Notes under the pieces: model-generated
The model's database searches: none
Seen by the model: the letters and a program-made list of their open reading frames with translations, nothing else
What the model was told of the DNA's origin: nothing
NCBI GenBank assembly: GCA_020216895.1
Contig: JAIWOM010000078.1
Span: forward strand, 1-6,821
DNA from: Microcella sp.
Lineage (GTDB): Bacteria; Actinomycetota; Actinomycetes; Actinomycetales; Microbacteriaceae
DNA: 6,821 nucleotides
Direction: 5' to 3'
Made by a program: the position numbers and the translations under genes
In this document: one piece after another, positions 1 through 5,935 of the stretch
Position numbering within the stretch: the first letter of the stretch is position 1
Layout: each line of letters opens with the position of its first letter

Positions 1-915
1 CTCGGCGCGGGCCGCGCGAGCATCCGCGTCGGCGGCGCGCTCGGCGGGCGACGGCAGCCGGATGGTGCCCGTCGCGGTCGGCAGCCCCTCCTTCGCGCGA
101 TCGGCCGTGACCTCCTCGCGCGCCTGGTCCATGGCGGTGATGACGATGCCGATGAGGATGTTCAGCACCGTGAACACGATGAAGAACATGTAGCTCAGGA
201 AGTACAGCAGGGCCCACGGGGTGATCGCGAGGCCGCCGAGGAAGGAGTCGGGGAAGTTCTCGAGGGTCAGCATGACCGTGAGCGTGATCATCGCGGTGCC
301 GATATCGCCCCAGCGGTCGGGCGCCTGCTGCCCGAACAGGTACACGCCGGCCATGGCGTAGATGAACATCAGGAAGAGGATGAGCACCGCCAGGCTCGCG
401 AGCGGCGCGACCGACTTGATCATCGAGAGCATGAGGATGCGCGCCTCCGGCAGGAAGCGGAAGATGCGCAGGATGCGCAGCAGGCGCACGAGCCGGAAGA
501 TGACCGTGCCGCCGTCGAGGAACGGGATGAGCACGACGATGAGGAAGTCGAAGACGTTCCACGGGTTGCGGAAGAACATCCACGGCTTGGCGCCGTAGGA
601 GATGAGCCGCAGGATCACCTCGACCGTGTAGAAGACGAGCGCGGCGCGGTCGATCGTGCGAGCGACCGCGGCGACCTGCGGGTCGAGGTCGCTGTAGGTC
701 AGCAGCGCGAGCGCGGCGGCGTTGACGATGATGACGCCGATCACGACGAACTCGAAGACGTTGCCGTACATGATGCGGGCGAGCCACTGGATGCGGTACG
801 GCGCAAGCTGCACCGTCGTCTGCGTGAAGACGCCCGGGGAGACGGTCGTGGAATCGCTCGAGGGGTCGCTCGTCGAGGCGGAGCCGCGATCGTCGGCGGG
901 GGCGGGGGCGGTCAT
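1..915 (-). CDS. Voltage-gated ion channel, bacterial Nav-like (partial, C-terminus outside window)
   Basis: Single-domain six-transmembrane channel subunit that would assemble as a tetramer in the cytoplasmic membrane. The window holds 305 codons from the ATG; no stop is reached. A polar Ser/Asp-rich N-tail covers residues 1-45. S1 lies near 50-72. S2 carries FYTVEVILR with acidic E98, and S3 carries NPWNVFDFL with D123. S4 has five arginines at exact three-residue spacing (R141, R144, R147, R150, R153), the hallmark of a voltage sensor. S5 spans about 168-190, the pore helix and filter TLENFPD lies at 217-223, and S6 spans about 235-262, followed by an Ala/Glu/Arg-rich cytoplasmic helix. 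Known BacNav filters read TLESW, so ENF is a variant and ion selectivity (Na+, Ca2+ or mixed) cannot be assigned. The ATG at 915 has only a weak upstream GAAAG. An upstream GTG is out of frame. The family call is secure; the permeant ion is not. Confidence 0.9.
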   Translation of the reverse strand, partial: MTAPAPADDRGSASTSDPSSDSTTVSPGVFTQTTVQLAPYRIQWLARIMYGNVFEFVVIGVIIVNAAALALLTYSDLDPQVAAVARTIDRAALVFYTVEVILRLISYGAKPWMFFRNPWNVFDFLIVVLIPFLDGGTVIFRLVRLLRILRIFRFLPEARILMLSMIKSVAPLASLAVLILFLMFIYAMAGVYLFGQQAPDRWGDIGTAMITLTVMLTLENFPDSFLGGLAITPWALLYFLSYMFFIVFTVLNILIGIVITAMDQAREEVTADRAKEGLPTATGTIRLPSPAERAADADARAARAE

Positions 916-927
916 GGCGAGTCGCTT

Positions 928-968
928 TCGGTCGGGGGTGTGCTCACGCTAGCAACACCCCCGACCGA
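928..968 (-). terminator. Strong hairpin after the RND gene, probable terminator without U-tract
   Basis: The arms 928-944 and 951-968 pair over 17 bp with one bulged base, leaving a six-base loop at 945-950. The hairpin starts 9 nt beyond the RND stop codon, where a rho-independent terminator for that gene would sit. No T-run follows on either strand, which is common for proposed actinobacterial terminators but weakens the call. Its promoter-proximal arm ends only 12 nt before the ATG of the next gene on the same strand. It is therefore also part of the 5' leader of any read-through transcript into the channel gene and could act as an attenuator. Confidence 0.6.
946..951 (-). promoter_or_regulatory. 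Candidate -10 box (TAGCGT) for the channel gene
   Basis: On the minus strand TAGCGT is preceded by TGC, giving an extended -10 of the TGnTAnnnT form, 30 nt upstream of the channel ATG. No recognisable -35 lies 16-18 nt upstream. The box coincides with the loop of the hairpin at 928-968, so promoter and terminator roles could compete. This is a low-confidence pattern match. Confidence 0.25.
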
Positions 969-977
969 CCGCGACGG

Positions 978-3900
978 CTACTGCGCGGCGCGCGCCGCCT
1001 TCGCCTCGCGCCGGGCGGCCTTGCGCTCCAGGCGCTCGGCCTTGCGCTCCTTGGCGCCCTCGACGACGTAGTACAGCGCGGGCAGCACCACGAGGGTCAG
1101 CAGGGTCGACGAGATGAGTCCGCCGATGACGACGATGGCGAGCGGCTGCGAGATGAACCCGCCACTGCCGGTGATACCGATCGCCAGCGGGGTGAGCGCG
1201 AAGATCGTCGCCGCGGCCGTCATGAGGATCGGGCGCAGACGGCGCGAGCCGCCCTCGATGAGCGCCTGGTAGGCGCTCAGCCCGCGCTCGCGGTACTGGT
1301 TGACGAGGTCGATGAGCATGATCGCGTTCGTCACCACGATGCCGACCAGCATGAGCACACCGATGAGCGAGGGAACGCCCAGCGGGATGTCGGCGATGAG
1401 CTGCAGGCCGATCGCGCCCGTCGCCGCGAACGGCACCGAGATGAGCAGCAGCAGCGGCTGCCGCAGGCTGCGGAAGGTCGCGACCATGATCACGTAGACG
1501 ATGAGGATCGCCGCGAGCAGGGCGAGGCCGAGCTGGCTGAAGGCCTCCGACTGTTGCGAGGCCACACCGCCGAGGCTGGCCTGCACGCCGTCGGGCAGAT
1601 CGGCGCTGTCGACGGCCTCCTGAACGGCGACCGTGGCCGCACCGATGTTCTGCACCGACGGGGTGACCGTGATCGTGGCGCTGCGCACCCCGCGCACCGT
1701 CGTGATGCTCGCCGGGCCGTCGACCTGCTCGATGGTGGCGAGCTCCTCGAGCGGCTGCGGCCCCAGGGCGGTCGGGATGCTGAACTCGCGCAGCTCCTCG
1801 ACCGTGGTCGGAGCATCCGTGTCGCGGAGGAAGATCGACAGGGTGCGGTCGTCGATGACGACGCTGCCCACCGAGGCCGGGAACATCGCCCCGGTGACGA
1901 TGCCGCCGACGGCGATCTCGCTCAGGCCGAGCTCGGCCGCGCGCTCGCGGTCGACCTGGATCGCGAGGTAGGGCTGCGTGTCGGAGAGGTTGCTGGTGGC
2001 CTCGGCGGTGACGTCGAGGTCGCGCACGGCCTCGAGCAGGTCGGCCGTGGCCGCCTCGAGGTCGTCGCGGCTGGGCGCCGTGAGGTCGATCTCGATGTCG
2101 CTGCCGCCGAAGGCGGGGCCCTGCTGCGTCTGCACGCTCAGCTCGCCCACGTCGGTGAGGTCGGCGAGCGCCTCGCGCACCGTGGCCTGGAGCTCGTCCT
2201 GGTCGAACGACTCGTCGGTCGTCAGCGAGAAGGTGATGTCGCTGCCGCCGAAGATCGCGGCGAGGGTTCCGGTGCCGGAGCCGATCGAGGCCTGCACGGT
2301 CGTGATGCCGTCGATCGCGAGCAGCTCCTCCTCGACGACGGTGGCGGCCGCGTCGAGCTCCTCCAGGCTCGAGCCGTTGGGCAGGGTCTGCGCGACGGTG
2401 AGCGTGTTCTGGCCGGAGTTGCCGATGAAGTTGGTCTGCAGGCCAGTCGACAGCGCACCCGTGCCGACGAGCACGAGCACCGCCAGCAGTAGCGTCGCGA
2501 CGGGCCGCTTGAGGGTCCACCGGATGACGGGCAGGTAGCCGCGCTGCAGCAGCGTGGGCCGCGCCGACTCCTCCTCGAGGCTGAGCGGCCGAGCCTGCTC
2601 GTCGGCCTCGGTGGTCGCGGCCGCGCCGACGACGTCCGCAGCCGCGGCGTTGTCGACGGTTTCGGCGACCTCGGGGGTCTCCACGGACCCGGCCGGCGCC
2701 TCGGCGAGGGCGCGACGGCCGCGACGGGCGGCCTTCGGCTTCGGCGCGCGGAGGAACCAGTACGAGAGCACGGGCACGATCGTCAGCGAGACGAACAGCG
2801 AGGCCGCGAGCGCGATCGCGGTGGTGAGGGCGAAGGGCCGGAACAGCTCACCGGTGATGTCGCCGACGAGGGCGACGGGCAGGAAGACCGCGATCGTGGT
2901 GGCGGTGGCGGCGGTGATGGCGCCGGCGACCTCCTTGACGCCGATGAGGATCGCCTGCGTCTTCTCCTCGCCGCGGGCGAGGTGCCGCTTGATGTTCTCG
3001 ACGACGACGATCGAGTCGTCGACGACGCGGCCGACCGCGATCGTGATCGCGCCGAGCGTGAGGATGTTCAGGGTGTAGCCGGCGACCTGCATGCCGATGA
3101 ACGTCAGCAGCACCGAGGTCGGGATCGAGATCGCCGTGATGATCGTCGACCGCACCGAGAGCAGGAAGATCAGGATGACGATGACGGCGAAGGCGAGACC
3201 GAGCAGACCCTCGGTCGCCAGCGCCTCGATCGACTTCTCGATGAACGGGGCCTGGTCGAAGACGACGGTGAACTCGGTGCCCGAACCGATCGCGTCGGCG
3301 ATCGCGGGCAGGGCCGCCTGCACGGCACGGGAGACCTCGACCGTGTTGCCGGCGGGCGTCTTCGTGATGGCGAGCGTGAGGGCGGGCTCGCCGTTGACGC
3401 GCGAGTAGCCGGTGACCGGGTCGTTCTCGACCTCGACCGTGGCGACGTCGGAGATCGACGTGCCGGCGACGTCGGCGGTGAGCAGCGGCAGGGCCGCGAG
3501 CTCGTCGGCGGTCGTGATGCGCACGCCCGAGATGACGGGCAGCTCGAAGCCGTCCTCGGTGATCACACCGGCGGGCAGCAGCACGCCGTAGGCGTCGAGG
3601 GCGTCGGTGATGTCGGCCGTCGACAGCCCGCGCGCGAACAGCTCCTCCTTGTCGGGGGTGATCGTCACGCGCTCGCCGACGGCGCCCTGGATCGAGACTT
3701 CGCGCACGCCGTCGAGGTCGGTCAGCTCGGTGACGGCCTGCGACTCGAGCGCCGCCTCCAGCTCGCCGGGGGTGAGGTTGCTCGTGACCGCGACCTGCAG
3801 GATCGGGAAGTCGTCGATGGAGCCGGTGAGCACGCGCGGCTCGACGTCGTTCGGCAGGTCGAGGCGGTTGATGGCGAGCTGCACGCGCTGCTCGGTGCGC

Positions 3901-4208
3901 ACCAGGTCGGTGCCGAAGGCGAAGCTCGCCGACACGATCGAGAAGCCGGTGCTCGAGGTCGCGTTCGAGCCATCGAGGCCCGGGATGCCCTGCACGGCGG
4001 TCTCGATCGGCGTCGAGACGTCCTGCTCGACGATCTCCGGCGCCGCACCCGGGTACTGGGTGATGACGATCACCTGCGGGAAGGCGACGGAGGGGATCAG
4101 CTCCTGCTTCAGGGTCGTGAGGGCGATGCCGCCGAACAGGCCCACGACGATCGTGACCAGGGCGATGAGCGCTCGGTTGCGCAGGCTGAACACCGAAAGC
4201 AGGTGCAC
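978..4208 (-). CDS. RND efflux permease, AcrB/SwrC-like (HAE1 type)
   Basis: Proton-driven exporter of the cytoplasmic membrane, 1076 residues, full length for the ACR_tran family. TM1 is at about 13-31, followed by a large extracytoplasmic domain to about 330 that begins with the typical IPSVAFPQ and YPGAAPEIVEQDV motifs. TM2-TM6 lie in 333-483, a hydrophilic cytosolic linker at 488-552, TM7 near 570-588, the second extracytoplasmic domain at about 590-890, TM8-TM12 at 893-1045, and a basic helical tail to the end. TM4 has the proton-relay pair D397-D398 (VVDDSIVVVEN). TM10 reads GIVVTNAIML with Thr960 where AcrB has Lys940; TM11 keeps RLRPILMT. The GTG at 4208 is chosen because GGAG lies 7 nt upstream and the protein then starts just before TM1. 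A GTG at 4304 would add 32 residues with no family counterpart. No HlyD-type adaptor gene is adjacent. Substrate unknown; amphiphiles or drugs are typical for the family. Confidence 0.93.
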   Translation of the reverse strand: MHLLSVFSLRNRALIALVTIVVGLFGGIALTTLKQELIPSVAFPQVIVITQYPGAAPEIVEQDVSTPIETAVQGIPGLDGSNATSSTGFSIVSASFAFGTDLVRTEQRVQLAINRLDLPNDVEPRVLTGSIDDFPILQVAVTSNLTPGELEAALESQAVTELTDLDGVREVSIQGAVGERVTITPDKEELFARGLSTADITDALDAYGVLLPAGVITEDGFELPVISGVRITTADELAALPLLTADVAGTSISDVATVEVENDPVTGYSRVNGEPALTLAITKTPAGNTVEVSRAVQAALPAIADAIGSGTEFTVVFDQAPFIEKSIEALATEGLLGLAFAVIVILIFLLSVRSTIITAISIPTSVLLTFIGMQVAGYTLNILTLGAITIAVGRVVDDSIVVVENIKRHLARGEEKTQAILIGVKEVAGAITAATATTIAVFLPVALVGDITGELFRPFALTTAIALAASLFVSLTIVPVLSYWFLRAPKPKAARRGRRALAEAPAGSVETPEVAETVDNAAAADVVGAAATTEADEQARPLSLEEESARPTLLQRGYLPVIRWTLKRPVATLLLAVLVLVGTGALSTGLQTNFIGNSGQNTLTVAQTLPNGSSLEELDAAATVVEEELLAIDGITTVQASIGSGTGTLAAIFGGSDITFSLTTDESFDQDELQATVREALADLTDVGELSVQTQQGPAFGGSDIEIDLTAPSRDDLEAATADLLEAVRDLDVTAEATSNLSDTQPYLAIQVDRERAAELGLSEIAVGGIVTGAMFPASVGSVVIDDRTLSIFLRDTDAPTTVEELREFSIPTALGPQPLEELATIEQVDGPASITTVRGVRSATITVTPSVQNIGAATVAVQEAVDSADLPDGVQASLGGVASQQSEAFSQLGLALLAAILIVYVIMVATFRSLRQPLLLLISVPFAATGAIGLQLIADIPLGVPSLIGVLMLVGIVVTNAIMLIDLVNQYRERGLSAYQALIEGGSRRLRPILMTAAATIFALTPLAIGITGSGGFISQPLAIVVIGGLISSTLLTLVVLPALYYVVEGAKERKAERLERKAARREAKAARAAQ

Positions 4209-4215
4209 TGGGAGA

Positions 4216-4219
4216 CTCC
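4216..4219 (-). promoter_or_regulatory. Ribosome binding site (GGAG) deciding the RND start
   Basis: GGAG on the minus strand ends 7 nt before the GTG at 4208, an ideal spacing. It favours this start over the in-frame GTG at 4304. Confidence 0.65.
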
Positions 4220-4249
4220 GGTCGTGGGGCGGGCTCAGGGCCCGAGGTG

Positions 4250-4322
4250 GCTGTGTGAGTGCGGCGCGGCAGGGCGCGGAGCGCCGATCAGCATCCCAGC
4301 GCACGCTGAGTATTCACACAGC
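4250..4322. repeat. Inverted repeat GCTGTGTGA / TCACACAGC upstream of the RND gene
   Basis: Nine-base perfect arms at 4250-4258 and 4314-4322, separated by 55 nt, lie in the gap between the regulator gene and the RND start. If the RND transcript begins upstream of 4322 they could close a long stem in its leader. A related CTCACACGA occurs at 4384-4392 across the end of the regulator gene. Function unknown. Confidence 0.35.
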
Positions 4323-4345
4323 GGGCGATGGGTGCGCCCCCCGAA

Positions 4346-4364
4346 TCCGACCGATCGGTCAGGA
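4346..4364. promoter_or_regulatory. Perfect 12-bp palindrome GACCGATCGGTC: operator or terminator
   Basis: The perfect core is 4349-4360. Flanking TCC and GGA extend the symmetry with one extra base on one side. It lies about 140 nt upstream of the RND start and 20 nt beyond the yczR stop. As DNA it resembles the short symmetrical sites bound by TetR-type repressors. As RNA it folds to a short stem with a GATC loop, so it could also be a weak terminator for yczR. No regulator gene of the TetR type is in the window and no convincing -35/-10 pair was found around it. Confidence 0.4.
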
Positions 4365-4384
4365 TGCGCGGGCGGCCTCCATTC

Positions 4385-5872
4385 TCACACGACGGCGCTC
4401 AGCACCTCGTCGTCGGGCCCGGCGACCGGCGCCCCCGCTGACCCGCCGACCCGCGCCCACGCCCGCTCGAGCAGGTCGAGGGCGGCGAGCGTGGTGTCGG
4501 CCGGCAGGCAGAACGGCAGACGGAGGAACCGCTCGAACGCTCCGTCGACGGCGAAGCGCGGGCCGGCGCCGACGAGGAGCCCTTCAGCGCGCGCGGCGAG
4601 CGCGAGCTGCGAGCTGACCGGCTGGCCGAGGTTGACCCAGAGGCTGAGGCCGCCGTCGACGGGCGGCACGATCCACGTCGGGAAGCGACGCGCCAGCTCG
4701 ATGGTCAGCAGGGCGTGGCCGGCGCGGAGATCGGCGCGGCGGGCATCCAGCAGCCGGTCATACTGCTCGAGCAGGCGCAGCAGCACGAGCTGCTCGAGAA
4801 TCGGCGAGCCCAGGTCACCGGCGAGGCGAGCGTGGGCGAAGCGGGTGATGAGGTCGCGATCCGCACGGATCCAGCCGAGGCGCACGCCTCCCCAGATGCT
4901 CTTTCCGACCGACCCGAGCGTGACCACCTCGGCGCGGTGCGCGGCGGGGGCGTCGAGGGCGGCCGCGGCGAAGGGCGGGGGCTGCACCGCACCGGGAGCG
5001 AAGCCCAGCTCGGCCATCGTCTCGTCGACCACCAGCACCGTGCCGGCTTCGGCCGCGCGGCGGAGCAGCAGGGCGCGCTGCTCGGCCGGCATGGTACGGC
5101 CGGTCGGATTGTGGAACTCGGTCATGAGGTACGCGAGCGCGGGCGCTGTGCGGGGAAACACCTGGTCGAGCGCCTCGGCGTCCCAGCCGCCATCGGTCGT
5201 GACCGGCACGGCGACCAGCCGGGCACCCGCCTCGCGGAGGGCCTCGACGGCGTGCGGGTAGCTCGGCGACTCGATGAGGGCACGGTCGCCACGGGCGAGC
5301 AGCGTCCGGGCGACGAGCGCGATCGCGTGCTGGGCACCGAGCGTGATCATCACCTCGTCGACCGTCGTCGGCACGCCGCGCGCGGTGTAGCGGTCGGCGA
5401 TCGCCTGCCGCACGGCGAGGAGCCCCCAGGCGTCGAACCCGGTCTCGTGCAAGAAGCCGGGCAGCAGCTCGGCGGCTTCGCGCGCGGCTTCCGCGACGAG
5501 AGGGATCGCCGGCAAGGTCGCCTTCGAGAAGTCGACGACGCCCGGCTCGGGGCGCTCGCCGATGCTCGGGGTCGAGAACGGCGCCGCTCCGGGTTCGAGC
5601 GCGGGGAGGCGGGCAACACTGCCGGATCCGCGGACCGAGCGCAGGTAGCCGAGCTCGCGCAGGCGGGCGTAGGCGTTGGCGACCGTGGTGCGGCTGAGCT
5701 GCTCGTGGTCGGCGAGGAGGCGCTCGGCGGGCATCCGTGTGCCCAGCGTCACGCGCCCGTCGAGGATCAGGAGGCGGATGCGGTCGGCGAGCGCCTCGTA
5801 GAGCGGGGTCGCTCCGAGCGGGCGCCAGTCGCCGAGCTGAGAGGCCAATGCGCGGGCGGAAAGGGCGGCCAT
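4385..5872 (-). CDS. yczR: MocR-family regulator: GntR wHTH fused to aminotransferase domain (YczR type)
   Basis: Cytoplasmic transcription factor of 495 residues, the normal MocR length. Residues about 20-87 form the GntR winged helix-turn-helix, with the signature MPAERLLADHEQLSRTTVANAY. Residues about 110-490 form a fold-type I PLP-dependent aminotransferase domain that senses an effector. Visible active-site residues are N255 in HNPTG, D283 (pyridine nitrogen contact), K324 in GSVGKSIWGGVRLGW (the Schiff-base lysine) and R451 in RLPF (carboxylate contact), so PLP binding is expected. At 285 a Thr stands where GabR-like proteins have Tyr in their DDYD motif. The gene is divergent from a yczE gene, an arrangement known from comparative genomics in which the regulator is called YczR; the symbol rests on that pairing. 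The ATG at 5872 lacks a Shine-Dalgarno but sits 6 nt after a good -10, so the mRNA is probably leaderless. Reading frame continues upstream but overlaps yczE and is not coding. Confidence 0.92.
   Translation of the reverse strand: MAALSARALASQLGDWRPLGATPLYEALADRIRLLILDGRVTLGTRMPAERLLADHEQLSRTTVANAYARLRELGYLRSVRGSGSVARLPALEPGAAPFSTPSIGERPEPGVVDFSKATLPAIPLVAEAAREAAELLPGFLHETGFDAWGLLAVRQAIADRYTARGVPTTVDEVMITLGAQHAIALVARTLLARGDRALIESPSYPHAVEALREAGARLVAVPVTTDGGWDAEALDQVFPRTAPALAYLMTEFHNPTGRTMPAEQRALLLRRAAEAGTVLVVDETMAELGFAPGAVQPPPFAAAALDAPAAHRAEVVTLGSVGKSIWGGVRLGWIRADRDLITRFAHARLAGDLGSPILEQLVLLRLLEQYDRLLDARRADLRAGHALLTIELARRFPTWIVPPVDGGLSLWVNLGQPVSSQLALAARAEGLLVGAGPRFAVDGAFERFLRLPFCLPADTTLAALDLLERAWARVGGSAGAPVAGPDDEVLSAVV
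5843..5849. promoter_or_regulatory. Possible third half-site GGCCAAT inside yczR
   Basis: GGCCAAT repeats exactly the 5908-5914 sequence, 65 bp away and in the same orientation, and both copies continue into GCGC. It lies in the tenth codon region of yczR. MocR dimers often bind directly repeated half-sites, so this may be an auxiliary site; a seven-base match could also be chance. Confidence 0.3.
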
Positions 5873-5878
5873 GCGGCC

Positions 5879-5907
5879 ACGGTACCCGAATTGGCATCTT
5901 GTGAAAA
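5879..5907 (-). promoter_or_regulatory. Predicted yczR promoter (-35 TTTTCA, -10 TACCGT), leaderless
   Basis: On the minus strand TTTTCA (5907-5902, 4 of 6 to TTGACA) is followed by a 17-nt spacer and TACCGT (5884-5879, TAnnnT form). Six bases separate the -10 from the ATG at 5872, placing the transcription start at or next to the A of the start codon. The absence of a Shine-Dalgarno agrees with a leaderless message. One arm of the inverted repeat lies in the spacer and the other just upstream of the -35. Confidence 0.5.
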
Positions 5908-5915
5908 GGCCAATT
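5889..5915. promoter_or_regulatory. Inverted repeat AATTGGC-N13-GCCAATT, likely YczR operator
   Basis: Perfect seven-base arms at 5889-5895 and 5909-5915 with centres 20 bp apart, about two helical turns, in the 63-nt gap between divergent yczR and yczE. AT-rich arms stand out from the GC-rich surroundings. The element brackets the predicted -35 of yczR, so binding would block the regulator's own promoter while leaving the regulator well placed to control yczE. Assignment to YczR is inferred from position. Confidence 0.6.
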
Positions 5916-5919
5916 GCGC

Positions 5920-5926
5920 AAGGAGG
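5920..5926 (+). promoter_or_regulatory. Shine-Dalgarno AAGGAGG of yczE
   Basis: Near-consensus AAGGAGG ends 9 nt before the ATG at 5936. An in-frame ATG at 5927 touches this motif and is too close to be used, which fixes the start at 5936. Confidence 0.85.
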
Positions 5927-5935
5927 ATGAACGGC

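Noticed and set aside
722..952. Small plus-strand frames at 362-598 and 722-952
   Set aside because: Antisense to the channel gene, Met/Arg/Ser-rich from reverse-read codons, with no ribosome binding site and no recognisable domain.
949..2520. Minus-strand frame of 523 codons inside the RND gene
   Set aside because: Out-of-frame shadow of the RND permease; the Arg/His/Ala-rich translation has no membrane segments or motifs.
4209..4304. Alternative RND start at the GTG at 4304
   Set aside because: The added 32 residues are Arg/Pro-rich with no counterpart in the family, and the GTG at 4208 has GGAG at ideal distance.
4309..4314. AATACT on the minus strand as -10 of the RND gene
   Set aside because: Four of six matches only, and no -35-like hexamer lies 16-18 nt upstream.
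2982..5261. Long open plus-strand frame of 759 codons opposite the RND and yczR genes
   Set aside because: Its translation is dominated by Arg, Asp and Gly repeats typical of the antisense of high-GC genes, shows no domain, and overlaps two well-supported genes.
5891..5919. TTGGCA at 5891-5896 as -35 of a plus-strand yczE promoter
   Set aside because: It matches TTGACA in five of six bases, but the hexamer 17 nt downstream is TTGCGC, and the resulting start would fall at or after the Shine-Dalgarno.
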